From Niastella soli (GTDB lineage Bacteria > Bacteroidota > Bacteroidia > Chitinophagales > Chitinophagaceae), in NCBI RefSeq assembly GCF_017742245.1, contig NZ_JAGHKO010000024.1, forward strand, positions 248,001 to 312,000: 64,000 bases of DNA, read 5' to 3'. Numbering within the stretch: the first letter of the stretch is position 1; each line of letters opens with the position of its first letter. The translations under genes were made by a program, and so were the position numbers. Shown in pieces: positions 25,898-36,195 of this stretch. The notes below the pieces were generated by a model. The model was not told the origin of the DNA. It saw nothing but the letters and a program-made list of their open reading frames with translations, and did no database searches.

Positions 25898-25968
25898 TAC
25901 ATTTGCACTTTCATATGGCAAGCAATCGTTTGAGCCCCTTGTTTCTACAAAGGGCTTCTTTTTTTTAT
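25898..25968 (+). ncRNA. Candidate small RNA, about 55 nt
   Basis: TACATTTGC at 25898-25906 is a full match to the Bacteroidota -7 box; no TTG is seen at the right distance upstream. It is followed by 'tcatatggcaagcaatcg' and the terminator hairpin agccccttg/caaagggct (25933-25956, one G-U) with an eight-T tract (25959-25967). No ORF lies between. The only other explanation is that the hairpin terminates the Spy-like gene 170 nt upstream. Confidence 0.5.
25933..25967 (+). terminator. Intrinsic terminator
   Basis: Nine-base-pair stem agccccttg/caaagggct, loop tttcta, then tc and eight T. Strong; ends the candidate small RNA or readthrough from 25760. Confidence 0.8.
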
Positions 25969-26147
25969 AAAGTGCCGGTTTATTTTCAATTCACAAAGCC
26001 ACAATAATCACCTCGTAAAAACCCGCACACGCAATATGTGTCTTTAACGATCAACTCATATATTATCTTTAGTCCTCTCATCACCTGGTACTTTTTTAAC
26101 AGCGCATTTAATAAACAGCTATTATTTTCAATTTCTCAAACGCAGCC

Positions 26148-26761
26148 ATGAAAATCTATAAATTATTTCTGTTACTGTTATCAGTGCCTGTTATAACAAT
26201 AGCCCAACGAAAAGATTCATCGGAAAAGGCAATATCAAAGTTCACCCTGTTTGCACTGCAGAAAATACAAAAGCGGGTGCAGTCGTAAACTTGTCCAATG
26301 TATTATTCTATGTTGATGGATTGCCATCCTGGGAGGAAAACTTAACGGGCAAGCTGGTAAAAGTTACCGGTAAATTAATGCTTGTAAAGAAGGAACCGAA
26401 AACATCCGAAGAACTTACCAGGCAACAATACACAATTTTTTATCCTAAATGGAAGCTGATAGGAGAGACTACAACTATTATTAATGAGAATGATTATTCA
26501 TGTGAGTTTTTAAAACCACTTGGGGAAATTATTCATTGCGGAGTATTGAAGTCAGCCACACTTATGAAATTCCGGCTGGAGGGTAAAAAACAGGAAATAA
26601 TGGTTTATGTAGCATGCGCTGAATTCTATGGTTTTATAAAAGGCAAGACCTATAAATTAAAACTGACGACAGATATCAGCCAATGTCAGGATTGTTCTTC
26701 AAATTATAAGCTACTAAAGAATACATTTCTGCCAATGTATTATGCAATGAAAATTCAATAA
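26148..26761 (+). pseudogene. Frameshifted secreted-protein gene
   Basis: ATG 26148 opens a clear signal peptide (MKIYKLFLLLLSVPVITIAQ) that runs into a stop at 26286-26288. The -1 frame is open from before this point and reads on as 'GKGNIKVHPVCTAENTKAGA', 'VVNLSNVLFYVDGLPSWEEN', up to the stop before 26762. Joining both in the region 26212-26230 gives a plausible secreted protein of about 204 residues; neither part alone makes sense (the second has only a TTG start at 26291). A lost base, possibly in the aaaa run near 26224, would explain it. Function of the protein unknown; the mature part has several Cys, including a 'CQDC' pair near the end. Confidence 0.7.
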
Positions 26762-26786
26762 AGGAAAGAAGCATATATATAAAAAA

Positions 26787-26816
26787 GAATGTCGAAGTAT
26801 ATAAACTTCGACATTC
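26787..26816 (-). terminator. Terminator after panB
   Basis: Perfect 12-bp stem gaatgtcgaagt/acttcgacattc with a 6-nt loop; on the reverse strand it is followed by a T-tract (26781-26786). 28 nt beyond the panB stop. Confidence 0.8.
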
Positions 26817-26844
26817 AAGATCCATTATTGATCAGTCAATATTA

Positions 26845-27666
26845 TTAATACTGTTCTTTATCGTTCGGAAAGTCCTTTGCCTTTACATCATGCACATAAT
26901 TTTTTACTGCGCCAATGATCTGCTCATACAGGTTCAGGTATTGCCGTAAAAAGCGGGGCTTGAATTCGGTATTGATACCCAGCAGATCGTGCATCACCAG
27001 CACCTGGCCATCGCAATGCATTCCGGCGCCAATACCAATAGTAGGTATTACCAGTGATCCTGACACTTCTTTGGCCAGCGCAGCAGGGATCTTTTCCAGT
27101 ACAACGCCAAAGCAGCCTGCTTCCTCTAATAATTTGGCATCGTTGCGCAGTTTATTGGCTTCCGCTTCTTCGCGTGCTCGTACTGTATAGGTACCGAATT
27201 TATAAATTGACTGTGGCGTTAATCCCAAGTGGCCCATAACCGGAATACCGGCAGCCACAATACGTTTTACCGACTCCAGCACTTCTTCACCGCCTTCCAG
27301 TTTAACGGCATGCGCGCCGGTTTCCTTCATAATGCGGATGGCTGATGCCAGTGCTTCTTTGGAATTGGCCTGGTAAGTACCAAACGGCAGATCAACCACA
27401 ACAAAACAACGGTTTATACCGCGGATAACCGAAGAGGCATGATAGATCATTTGATCGAGCGTAATTGGCAACGTGGTTTCATGACCTGCCATTACGTTGG
27501 AGGCGGAATCGCCTACCAGAATTACATCAATACCGGCTTCATCAAACAACCGGGCAAATGAATAGTCGTAAGCTGTTATCATGGAGATCTTTTCTCCAAC
27601 AGACTTCATTTTTTGTAACGTATGGGTCGTTACTTTTTTTACTTCTTTGTTAACGTGTACCGACAT
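26845..27666 (-). CDS. panB: 3-methyl-2-oxobutanoate hydroxymethyltransferase
   Basis: 273 residues, the usual PanB length. Transfers a hydroxymethyl group from methylenetetrahydrofolate to ketoisovalerate, the first committed step to pantothenate. Motifs: '[20 protein letters not shown]', '[10 protein letters not shown]' (metal-binding Asp), '[10 protein letters not shown]', '[11 protein letters not shown]' and '[20 protein letters not shown]'. No other pan gene is adjacent. Monocistronic, with its own terminator. Confidence 0.95.
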   Translation of the reverse strand: MSVHVNKEVKKVTTHTLQKMKSVGEKISMITAYDYSFARLFDEAGIDVILVGDSASNVMAGHETTLPITLDQMIYHASSVIRGINRCFVVVDLPFGTYQANSKEALASAIRIMKETGAHAVKLEGGEEVLESVKRIVAAGIPVMGHLGLTPQSIYKFGTYTVRAREEAEANKLRNDAKLLEEAGCFGVVLEKIPAALAKEVSGSLVIPTIGIGAGMHCDGQVLVMHDLLGINTEFKPRFLRQYLNLYEQIIGAVKNYVHDVKAKDFPNDKEQY

Positions 27667-27938
27667 ACCTGGGAGTTTTATACTGTGTGTGTATGGGGCG
27701 GGAGGGAATATGGCTCTGCATTAGAATAAAACACATTTAATGCTCCTCGCAGTTGTTAGCGGCTGCTAAGGTAGGAGAATTTAGAACAGTACCAAAAGAT
27801 ATCTAACGGATGTTCGTTAAATGGAAATTAATAGTAAGAAATAAGTTATTATAAATGAGATAATTGATAAAGCAATGAGGCGACGGAATGAAAAGAAATA
27901 AGCCTATTCACAAATTAACGAACCTAAGAACCCAGGAA

Positions 27939-28844
27939 CTAAGTACTGGGAACCAACTTGCCTTTCTCTTTCAGCTCGTCGTATAAATGCTGGATCAATC
28001 CATCTGCCAAACCGATCTTCGGAACATGTATTTCTTCAATACCAGCCCAGCGCATTACATTCACATAAATAAACAGGGCAGGCACGATCACATCGGCCCG
28101 ATCTTCCCGCAATTTATAGATGCGTATTCTGTCGGCAACGGAAAAACTGCTGAACTCTTTATAATAGTCTTTCAACAATTGTAAAGGCAGGGATTTGCCT
28201 TCTTTTCGCTTGGAGAGGGAAAATATTTTATTGATGTTTCCGCCACTGCCTATGGCCATTATATCGTGATAGGGTTTGGTTTCGCGTTTCACAAAATCTT
28301 TCATCTCACCCCACAGGTAATCGTCCACCTGATTTTTTAGCAGTCTGATGGTGCCAATATTAAAAGAACGTTTGAAAATAAGCCGTCCATTGGCAAAAAA
28401 GGTCAACTCAGTACTACCGCCACCCACATCAATATATAAATAGGTATGGTTTTTATCGAGGTTCTCCGCAATGTGGTTCTCATAAATAAGCGCGGCCTCC
28501 GCATCACCGGTGATCACCTCAATGCCGATGCCGGTTTCCTGCTTAACCCGTTCCAGGATCTCGTCTGCATTGGACGCATCGCGCATGGCAGAAGTTGCGG
28601 CCGCTTTGCAATATTCCACTCCGTAAGCATCCATTAAAAGTTTGTAAGCTTTGATGGTGTTCAGGATCATGTCCTCTTTTTCTTTTGAGATCGCTTTTTT
28701 CTCAAACACATCAAAGCCCAGGCGCAAGGGCACCCGGACGAGGTTGATCTTTTGAAATTGCGGTCTTCTGTTATTGGAAAGAATAACATCCGATATCAGC
28801 AATCGTGCCGCATTACTGCCTATATCTATGGCCGCCAGTTTCAT
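27939..28844 (-). CDS. Ppx/GppA-family phosphatase (exopolyphosphatase-like)
   Basis: 301 residues, the short two-domain form. Actin-like ATPase fold motifs: 'AAIDIGSNAARLLI' at the start, 'AAATSAMRDASNADE', 'YLYIDVGGGSTELTFFANGR' and 'IMAIGSGGNINKI'. Removes terminal phosphate from polyphosphate or pppGpp. It starts 8 nt after the ppk1 stop on the same strand, so the pair that makes and degrades polyphosphate is one operon. Starts with ATG at 28844. Confidence 0.9.
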   Translation of the reverse strand: MKLAAIDIGSNAARLLISDVILSNNRRPQFQKINLVRVPLRLGFDVFEKKAISKEKEDMILNTIKAYKLLMDAYGVEYCKAAATSAMRDASNADEILERVKQETGIGIEVITGDAEAALIYENHIAENLDKNHTYLYIDVGGGSTELTFFANGRLIFKRSFNIGTIRLLKNQVDDYLWGEMKDFVKRETKPYHDIMAIGSGGNINKIFSLSKRKEGKSLPLQLLKDYYKEFSSFSVADRIRIYKLREDRADVIVPALFIYVNVMRWAGIEEIHVPKIGLADGLIQHLYDELKEKGKLVPST

Positions 28845-28852
28845 GTGTCGTT

Positions 28853-30985
28853 TTATATCGCCGATTTTTCATCCACCGTTACAATCTCAGAAACCTCCGC
28901 ATTGGATGAATCGGGTATTCCATTGCTTTTTTGATGTAAGTAATTATATATCTCTACCTGTGACCGCACTTTTTTGATCTTCCGGTCCCGCGCATATCGG
29001 TTGCTTAGTTCATTGTCCAAAATTCTGGCTTTTACATTATCACTAAGTTGTATTTCCAGGATATTTTTCAACACTTTTTTAATATTCTCGTCAAAGATAG
29101 GGCAGGTAGCCTCTACACGGTGGTCAAGATTGCGCACCATCCAGTCGGCCGACGAAATATATGCCTTTTCACTGCCATTATTATGAAAAATAAATACCCG
29201 GGCATGTTCAAGATACTCGTCAATAATACTAACAGCCTTTACGGGTTTTACGAACTTCGTGCTTTCTGTATACATACAGAAGATGCCCCGGATGATGAGT
29301 TTTATTTCCACGCCGGCCCGTGCCGCTTCATACAGTTTTTCAATAAGGGCTTCATCGCTCAGCGAATTCATCTTTAAAAGAATGCCAGCCGGTTTGCCTT
29401 CTTTGGCAAATTTTATTTCCCGGTTGATCAGTTTTATTAATTCCTTCCGCAGATCAGTAGGGCAGGGAATAATGGTTTTACAGGCCCTCAGGAAATGCAT
29501 ACCCTCCTTTGGTTTCTCCAGAAAGTTAAAGATGCGGTTTACATCGGCCATGATAAACCTGTCGCTCGTTAGCAAACAATGATCACCATAAACGGTAGCT
29601 GTTTTTTCATTCAGGTTACCGGTGCTTATAAATCCATAATGAATGGTATGGTTATGCACCCGTTTTTTAATTAAACAGGCCTTGGCATGCACCTTCATGT
29701 CAGAAATACTGATCAATACTTTTACCCCCTCTTCTTCCAGCCGTACTTTCCAATCCAGGTTGGCTTCCTCATCAAAACGGGCCCGCAGTTCCAGCATCAC
29801 CGTTACCTGTTTGCCATTTCGAACGGCATTAATAAGGGCGTTGATGATCTTTGAATTGGTGGCCAGCCGGTAGGCGGTTATTTTAATAACGGTAACATCG
29901 GGGTCAATGGCCGCTTCGCGCAGCAGATCTATTATGGGGTTGAAGGAATGATAAGGGAAATTCAGCATGATGTCGGTATATAACACCACATCCGTTACCC
30001 GGGGCGTACTTTTCAGCATTGGATGCATAAAAGGCTTTTTCCGGGTCCCTTTTCTTTCAAATACATCTGGAAAGTCCATAAAATGCCGGAAGTTATGGAT
30101 TCGTCCGCCGGGGATCAGGCTGTCCTTGCGCGACAGGTTCAGCTTGCGGATCAGGTAATCGAGCAAACCGGCATCCATTTGTTTATCAAACACAAACCGA
30201 ACGGGTTTACCCTTGCGCCGGTTCCGCACCCCTTTTTCTATCTTTTGAATAAGGGAGGTGGAAATGTCGCTGTCCATATCGATCTCTGCATCCTTGGTTA
30301 CTTTAAATACCCAGGATTCAAACCGGTCGTACCCAAAATAAGAGAAAATGCTTTTCAGGTTGAACCGGATCACGTCTTCCAGTAAAATAATATGATGTTG
30401 CCCTTGTGGCGATGGTAACAATTTAAAGCGGCCATTAGCCTTGGCCGGAATTTCAATAATGGCATATTTCCGTTTCAGGCTGCCGTCTTTTCGCGAAAGC
30501 ACTACCCCCAGGTACAACGATTTTTCGCGCAGGTAGGGAAAATGCGGAATGCTTTCCACCATCAGGGGAATGGTATTCATGCGAACATCTTCCTCAAAAA
30601 AGGTTTGTACAAACTTCTGTTGTTCTTTATTAAGGCCCTTGTCGGTGATCAGGAAGATCTTTTCTTTTTCCAGTTCTTTATTTATTCCTTCCCAAATACG
30701 GTTGAACTGGCTTTGCTGTTCCAGCACGATCTGTTGAATTTCGTCCAGGATCTTGTTGGGGGCCACTTCCATATGCATGTTCTTTTTGCCCACTTCGGTC
30801 ATGCGTTTAAGGGTAGCCACACGAACCCGGAAAAATTCATCGAGGTTATTGGAGAAAATGCCTAAAAATTTAACCCGCTCCCGTAATGGCACACTGGGAT
30901 CAGCAGCTTCCTGCAATACACGGGCATTAAAAGATAACCAACTAATGTCCCTGGCTATGGTCTTACGTTTCATCTGTGTGATCAT
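28853..30985 (-). CDS. ppk1: Polyphosphate kinase 1
   Basis: 710 residues (706 from the internal MKRKTIARD start). Makes polyphosphate from ATP, reversibly. N-domain: 'ISWLSFNARVLQEAADPSVP'; middle domain: 'FPYLREKSLYLGVVLSRKD'; catalytic PLD-like halves: 'SDMKVHAKACLIKKRVHNHT' with the phosphorylated His, and 'SSADWMVRNLDHRVEATCPI'. The last about 35 residues (DSSNAEVSEIVTVDE) form a polar tail beyond the core. Operon with the ppx-like gene. Confidence 0.95.
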   Translation of the reverse strand: MITQMKRKTIARDISWLSFNARVLQEAADPSVPLRERVKFLGIFSNNLDEFFRVRVATLKRMTEVGKKNMHMEVAPNKILDEIQQIVLEQQSQFNRIWEGINKELEKEKIFLITDKGLNKEQQKFVQTFFEEDVRMNTIPLMVESIPHFPYLREKSLYLGVVLSRKDGSLKRKYAIIEIPAKANGRFKLLPSPQGQHHIILLEDVIRFNLKSIFSYFGYDRFESWVFKVTKDAEIDMDSDISTSLIQKIEKGVRNRRKGKPVRFVFDKQMDAGLLDYLIRKLNLSRKDSLIPGGRIHNFRHFMDFPDVFERKGTRKKPFMHPMLKSTPRVTDVVLYTDIMLNFPYHSFNPIIDLLREAAIDPDVTVIKITAYRLATNSKIINALINAVRNGKQVTVMLELRARFDEEANLDWKVRLEEEGVKVLISISDMKVHAKACLIKKRVHNHTIHYGFISTGNLNEKTATVYGDHCLLTSDRFIMADVNRIFNFLEKPKEGMHFLRACKTIIPCPTDLRKELIKLINREIKFAKEGKPAGILLKMNSLSDEALIEKLYEAARAGVEIKLIIRGIFCMYTESTKFVKPVKAVSIIDEYLEHARVFIFHNNGSEKAYISSADWMVRNLDHRVEATCPIFDENIKKVLKNILEIQLSDNVKARILDNELSNRYARDRKIKKVRSQVEIYNYLHQKSNGIPDSSNAEVSEIVTVDEKSAI

Positions 30986-31704
30986 ATTTGTCTTGGCAGA
31001 ATTCCCCTGGGGTTCCTTTTTTTTAAAGGTTTAAGAAATTAGCTTCCATTTCTGTGCCCGGATCAGGCCTTCATACAATTGGGTATGAAGTTGTTCTACC
31101 AAAGGTGAGAAGGCGTAAATTAAAATTAAATTAAGTAATTATTAAATCGCTCGAACAGAAAGTATTAAAATGCCTGTTTAGTACATGCCACCTTCTAGTT
31201 GGGTCCTGTCCAGATCCAGTTGGATTCAGATTTGGTTCATGTAAGATTTATTTCTGATATACACATATCCCGTACATATCCCGTATATGTTCCGTATATA
31301 TCCCATATATATGCCGTTCCTTAATAGGTACGGGACAAGTACGGATCAGGTACAAATCACTTACAGGAAATTATCGGTATACAAATAAATCTATCCTAAA
31401 TAAAAGAAGATATACAAGCCAGGTAAACAAGCGGACAAGAGGTATATAAAACCCGAAAAAATAACAACTGCGAGATGAATTGCTGCGTTATATGGCAACA
31501 GGAACCGAACTTTGGAGGGCTGCGATGGGACGAAGGAGGTCCTAAAGCCGTCGAAAAATGTGAATAACTGTCCATTTTGGGCTATTTTACACATTTCCAA
31601 GCCCAACATATCCACAGATGTTGAAAAGTGGCTAAAAAAAGTTTGGTATTAGTTTGATAATTACCTAGATTTTACGACCTTTGCCGTCCTAAATTTTATG
31701 CGTC
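30986..31704. other. Intergenic region ppk1-rpmB
   Basis: 719 nt between divergent ppk1 and rpmB. Nothing coding seen. It holds a five-fold 11-bp tandem repeat (31263-31317) and must contain the promoters of both genes. Upstream of rpmB the string 'cgacctttgc' is partly like a -7 box (TA is replaced by CG). Confidence 0.5.
31263..31317. repeat. Five-copy 11-bp tandem repeat
   Basis: Units: acatatcccgt, acatatcccgt, atatgttccgt, atatatcccat, atatatgccgt, each 11 bp with no gaps. The period is close to one DNA helical turn, so the units face the same side of the helix. Downstream at 31329-31352 'gtacggg..gtacgg' repeats a related string. Confidence 0.85.
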
Positions 31705-31941
31705 ATGTCAAGAGTATGTTTGGTGACAGGTAAAGTTCCCGTAACAGGACACAAAGTATCGCATTCCAATATTAAGAGCAAACGTAGGTTTTTACCGAAT
31801 TTGCAAACTAAGCGTTTTTACCTGGCCGAAGAAGATAAATGGATCACCCTCAAGTTGTCAACTGAAGGTATTCGTACTATTAACAAAAGAGGCTTGATGC
31901 CCGTAGTAAAAGAGCTGCGTGCAAAGGGTGAAAAAATCTAA
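31705..31941 (+). CDS. rpmB: 50S ribosomal protein L28
   Basis: 78 residues, typical. '[20 protein letters not shown]' and '[19 protein letters not shown]' are diagnostic of bL28. First gene of the L28-L33-DUF4295 cluster that is conserved in Bacteroidota. ATG 31705. Confidence 0.97.
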   Translation: MSRVCLVTGKVPVTGHKVSHSNIKSKRRFLPNLQTKRFYLAEEDKWITLKLSTEGIRTINKRGLMPVVKELRAKGEKI

Positions 31942-31964
31942 TTAACTTTTAAAGCGTTATAACA

Positions 31965-32147
31965 ATGGCAAAGAAAGGTAACCGTGTTCAGGTAATCCTG
32001 GAATGTACTGAGCACAAAAATAGCGGAATGCCTGGTACCAGCCGGTATATCTCTAATAAGAACAAAAAGAACACTCCAGAACGTCTGGAGTTGAAAAAAT
32101 ACAACCCGATCCTGAAAAAGGTAACGGTTCATAAAGAAATTAAGTAA
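31965..32147 (+). CDS. rpmG: 50S ribosomal protein L33
   Basis: 60 residues. '[20 protein letters not shown]' and '[20 protein letters not shown]' are the bL33 signature. Only one Cys (C15) remains, so this is the zinc-free form rather than the four-Cys form. Begins 23 nt after rpmB. Confidence 0.97.
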   Translation: MAKKGNRVQVILECTEHKNSGMPGTSRYISNKNKKNTPERLELKKYNPILKKVTVHKEIK

Positions 32148-32243
32148 GCTTTGACAATTAGCAAATTTGCCATTGTGCAATTGCTAAACGCAGCTTGTAT
32201 TAATTTTGGAATTTGCTAATTATCACATTTTCAATTTAGAGTC

Positions 32244-32417
32244 ATGGCAAAAGCAGCTTCAAAGAACGCGAAAACCAAAGATGCTAAAGCAGCCGCTGAA
32301 GCAAAGAACTGGACGAAAGTAATTCGTGCTGTACGCAGTGAGAAGACTGGCGCATATACTTTCAAAGAGAATATCGTACACAAAGACAAGGTTAAGGATT
32401 TCTTAGCCGGTAAATAA
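32244..32417 (+). CDS. DUF4295 family small basic protein
   Basis: 57 residues from ATG 32244 to TAA 32417: Lys/Ala-rich start (MAKAASKNAKTKDAKAAAEA), then 'VIRAVRSEKTGAYTFKENIV' and 'HKDKVKDFLAGK'. Small basic proteins of this type follow rpmG in nearly all Bacteroidota and may belong to the ribosome; the function is not established. Missed by a 60-residue cutoff because of its size. Followed by a terminator. Confidence 0.9.
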   Translation: MAKAASKNAKTKDAKAAAEAKNWTKVIRAVRSEKTGAYTFKENIVHKDKVKDFLAGK

Positions 32418-32440
32418 TTTGGGTAAGGAAGTATCTTATC

Positions 32441-32470
32441 AAAAGCTCCGATCTATTGTCGGAGCTTTTT
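32441..32470 (+). terminator. Terminator of the rpmB cluster
   Basis: Stem aaaagctccga (32441-32451) / tcggagctttt (32459-32469), 7-nt loop, continued T-run. 24 nt after the DUF4295 stop. Confidence 0.9.
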
Positions 32471-32583
32471 TGCGTTAACTGAATTGAAAGGAGTAACATT
32501 AGTGCCTGCCTTTTTATTTGATATTCAACGCTTGTTTCGACTTTACGATTACATTGTTATCTTTAGTCACTAAAATCAGGAAA

Positions 32584-33546
32584 ATGAGTTTTTTCGGGAA
32601 GTTGTTTGGCAAAAAAGAAAAGGAATCGCTCGATCAGGGATTACAAAAGACAAAAGAGGGATTTCTGTCAAAGATCACCAAAGCCATTGCCGGTAAAAGT
32701 ACCGTAGACGAAGAGGTGCTCGATAACCTCGAAGATGCCCTGGTAAGCGCCGATGTGGGCATTGATACTACGGTTAAGATCATTGAACGTATTGAGGAAC
32801 GCGTAGCAAAAGATAAGTATCTCACTACCACTGAACTAAACAAGTTATTGCAACAGGAAATTGAAGCTGTGCTGGTAGACGCGCCTGAAAATAACAGCTA
32901 TAATTTCAATACGCCACTACCATCCAAACCATTTGTTATTCTGGTGGTGGGCGTAAATGGAGTAGGTAAAACTACCACCATTGGCAAACTGGCCTATAAC
33001 TTCAAAAAAGCCGGTAAATCGGTATTGCTGGGTGCAGCCGATACCTTCCGCGCTGCGGCGGTTGATCAGTTAACCATCTGGAGCGAACGGGTTGGAGTTC
33101 CCATTGTAAAACAGCCCATGGGTTCAGATCCTGCCTCGGTGGCATTCGATACGGTACAAAGTGGATTGGCCAAAGGCGTAGAAGTGATCATTATAGATAC
33201 TGCCGGCCGTTTACATAACAAGGCGCACTTAATGGATGAATTAGGTAAAATTCGCCGGGTGGTTCAAAAACTGATCCCCGAAGCGCCCCATGAAGTAATG
33301 CTGGTGCTGGATGGTTCCACGGGACAAAACGCGCTGGAGCAGGCAAAACATTTTACCGCTACCACCGATGTATCGGCACTTACCATTACCAAACTTGACG
33401 GAACGGCTAAAGGCGGTGTGGTACTGGCCATTGCCAATCAATTTAAAATACCCGTTAAATTTATTGGAGTGGGTGAGAAAATGGAAGATCTACTGGTATT
33501 TGATAAACATGAGTTTGTAGATAGTCTTTTTAAGTTGACCAATTAA
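32584..33546 (+). CDS. ftsY: Signal recognition particle receptor FtsY
   Basis: 320 residues from ATG 32584; the upstream TTG (32518) would add 22 residues with no family support, and a -7-like tatctttag lies at 32560-32568. N-domain (1-90), G-domain motifs 'GVNGVGKTTTIGKLA' (P-loop), 'DTFRAAAVDQL', 'IIDTAGRLHNKAHLMDEL' and 'TKLDGTAKGG', and the closing 'GVGEKMEDLLVFD'. The acidic A-domain of E. coli FtsY is absent, as is usual outside Gammaproteobacteria. Docks SRP-ribosome complexes at the membrane. Confidence 0.95.
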   Translation: MSFFGKLFGKKEKESLDQGLQKTKEGFLSKITKAIAGKSTVDEEVLDNLEDALVSADVGIDTTVKIIERIEERVAKDKYLTTTELNKLLQQEIEAVLVDAPENNSYNFNTPLPSKPFVILVVGVNGVGKTTTIGKLAYNFKKAGKSVLLGAADTFRAAAVDQLTIWSERVGVPIVKQPMGSDPASVAFDTVQSGLAKGVEVIIIDTAGRLHNKAHLMDELGKIRRVVQKLIPEAPHEVMLVLDGSTGQNALEQAKHFTATTDVSALTITKLDGTAKGGVVLAIANQFKIPVKFIGVGEKMEDLLVFDKHEFVDSLFKLTN

Positions 33547-33632
33547 CGAGGGGAACGCAGATAGCAGCAGGTTGATAGGCTCCCGGCTGAGCCGAGACGG
33601 ATTTTCTGCCGTTTTCCAAACTCTTTATAAGC

Positions 33633-33662
33633 AAAAAGCCCCGACGGTATCGGGGCTTTTTT
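33633..33662 (+). terminator. Bidirectional terminator ftsY / barrel gene
   Basis: Perfect 12-bp stem aaaaagccccga (33633-33644) / tcggggcttttt (33650-33661). T-tracts on both strands, so it can serve the convergent genes on both sides. Confidence 0.9.
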
Positions 33663-33681
33663 ATTTTCAGCTATTTCTTTT

Positions 33682-34164
33682 TTAGAAAGTGAATTTCACC
33701 CCTAAACCACCCCAAACGTCAACATAAGCGCCGTGGAGGAATTCAACATAAGGATTTACATCAAGGCTAAGCGCGATAGGAGCGTTTCTGATCTTGTAAT
33801 CCAATCCTAATACGCCATCAACACCGAAAGACGCTGACCCTTTATCATAATAATGATCATTACGCCAGTAACCTTCGTTATACCAGCCAATGTGAGCGCC
33901 GGGTCCAACATACCATTTTAAACCAGGAGCGCTATTGATATCACCGTGAAATTCATACAATCCGGTAAAACGGAAACCGTGACCCCAGAAGTTAAGCAAA
34001 CCTTCCAGTGCCGCGTCGTCTTTAATAAAATGTTTTACAGTCAATGCACCAGGCCAGAATTTTACCCCAATGGCAGTCTTATAATCAGAGCCTAATGCCT
34101 GGGCTTGAGTACGATTAACAGTGAACAGGGCTAGTAAACCTAGTACAACTACGATTTTTTTCAT
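33682..34164 (-). CDS. Small outer-membrane beta-barrel-like protein
   Basis: 160 residues. Signal peptide (MKKIVVVLGLLALFTVNRTQ, cleavage after AQA). The mature part alternates polar and hydrophobic residues with many Gly/Tyr/Trp ('WHGFRFTG'-like strands: 'GHGFRFTGLYEFHGD', 'LKWYVGPGAHIGWYNEGYW') and ends in Phe ('GGLGVKFTF'), which is typical of an eight-strand outer-membrane barrel. Function unknown. Single gene. Confidence 0.75.
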   Translation of the reverse strand: MKKIVVVLGLLALFTVNRTQAQALGSDYKTAIGVKFWPGALTVKHFIKDDAALEGLLNFWGHGFRFTGLYEFHGDINSAPGLKWYVGPGAHIGWYNEGYWRNDHYYDKGSASFGVDGVLGLDYKIRNAPIALSLDVNPYVEFLHGAYVDVWGGLGVKFTF

Positions 34165-34345
34165 AAATATTCCAATGTTTGGTCAAATACAATTTTAAAA
34201 AACTATGCCAAACTTGCACAGCTAGAAAAGATTCTAAACAATTAATGCTCAATTAATTTTAGCATTATTTCCGCAATATTACACCGAAACACCTAAAACG
34301 CAAAGGGATTAACAATTGTTGTACAGTAACCCAGCCTATTGCCTA

Positions 34346-34376
34346 TTGTCCATTGCTTATTGTTAAGTACCTTTGC
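34346..34376 (+). promoter_or_regulatory. rimO promoter
   Basis: TTG at 34346-34348, a 19-nt spacer, and TACCTTTGC at 34368-34376, a full match to the Bacteroidota consensus. The ATG at 34385 is only 8 nt after the -7 box, so the mRNA leader must be extremely short or absent. Confidence 0.75.
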
Positions 34377-34384
34377 GCCCTTAT

Positions 34385-35692
<1,308 letters not shown>

Positions 35693-35704
35693 TTTGTGGT
35701 TGGT

Positions 35705-35907
35705 GGTTTGTTGTTTGTGGTTATTTCCGCTTTTTCGACTGACCTATAAATGGCAAATTATTTCAATTAAAGATATCTGCGACCCCAAGATAGCGATCTT
35801 GGGGTTTCTTGTTTGTGGTGAATATCTGAAAAGTAAACCTGCTGACAATTGTAGTTCAGCTCGAAATTCGAGTATAACTACAAACCACAAACTACAAACA
35901 ACAAACC
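35705..35907. repeat. Inverted repeat around the rimO terminator (ggtttgttgtttg type)
   Basis: Arms ggtttgttgtttgtggtt (35705-35722) and aactacaaacaacaaacc (35890-35907), 17 of 18 positions complementary, 167 nt apart. The arm sequence is of the same type as the 38364/38466 repeat. Confidence 0.7.
35782..35810 (+). terminator. rimO terminator
   Basis: Perfect 10-bp stem accccaagat/atcttggggt with a 4-nt loop (agcg), followed by ttctt. Confidence 0.8.
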
Positions 35908-35928
35908 ATTTGTTACCACAAAGTTGTA

Positions 35929-35959
35929 TTGTTCCCACTTTTCATAAACAATACCTTTG
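35929..35959 (+). promoter_or_regulatory. Intergenic promoter with consensus spacing
   Basis: TTG 35929-35931, 20-nt spacer, TACCTTTG 35952-35959: an excellent Bacteroidota promoter pointing away from rimO into a region with no known gene. Confidence 0.7.
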
Positions 35960-36195
35960 TGTTGATGATATTGTCATTATTTATCATAGGCAATATCGGG
36001 TACTCCTTATCATTCTTTCCATCTCAACAGTTAATCAGTCGGCTTAATAATAATTGGCTCAATTGGAGGCAATGGCAGATGTAAACAGGCCTGAGTGATC
36101 AGGATGTTGTTGCATCGTGGATAATTTGGTAGTGCGACAAAAATTTACTGATTATTATCCACTCGGGCAGGCACACAACCTCTTGTGCCTGCCTC
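35960..36195 (+). ncRNA. Candidate non-coding RNA or small-ORF transcript, about 230 nt
   Basis: Bounded by the promoter at 35929-35959 and the terminator at 36168-36195. Internal hairpin candidates: gatattg/caatatc (35968-35998 area), cctga/tcagg (36091-36105 area) and ggataat/attatcc (36119-36161 area). It could also encode a 39-residue peptide from ATG 35965 to TAA 36084 (MILSLFIIGNIGYSLSFF, then a Trp-rich tail), which would be a leaderless ORF. Not recognised as tmRNA, SRP RNA or RNase P RNA. Confidence 0.45.

Larger units (their letters stand above)
25761..26147. other. Intergenic region with orphan promoter-terminator unit
   Basis: 387 nt between the Spy-like gene and the frameshifted gene. 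Contains a perfect -7 box and a strong terminator with only about 55 nt between them (25898-25968); see that entry. The rest (25969-26147) is AT-rich and probably holds the promoter of the next gene. Confidence 0.5.

Noticed and set aside
26212-26230. Programmed -1 frameshift site
   Set aside because: Only a short aaaag run and no downstream stem or classical heptamer; a mutation or sequencing error is the simpler explanation.
35694-36047. 117-codon ORF after rimO
   Set aside because: Runs through the repeat arms and the rimO terminator; the sequence is that of translated low-complexity repeats.
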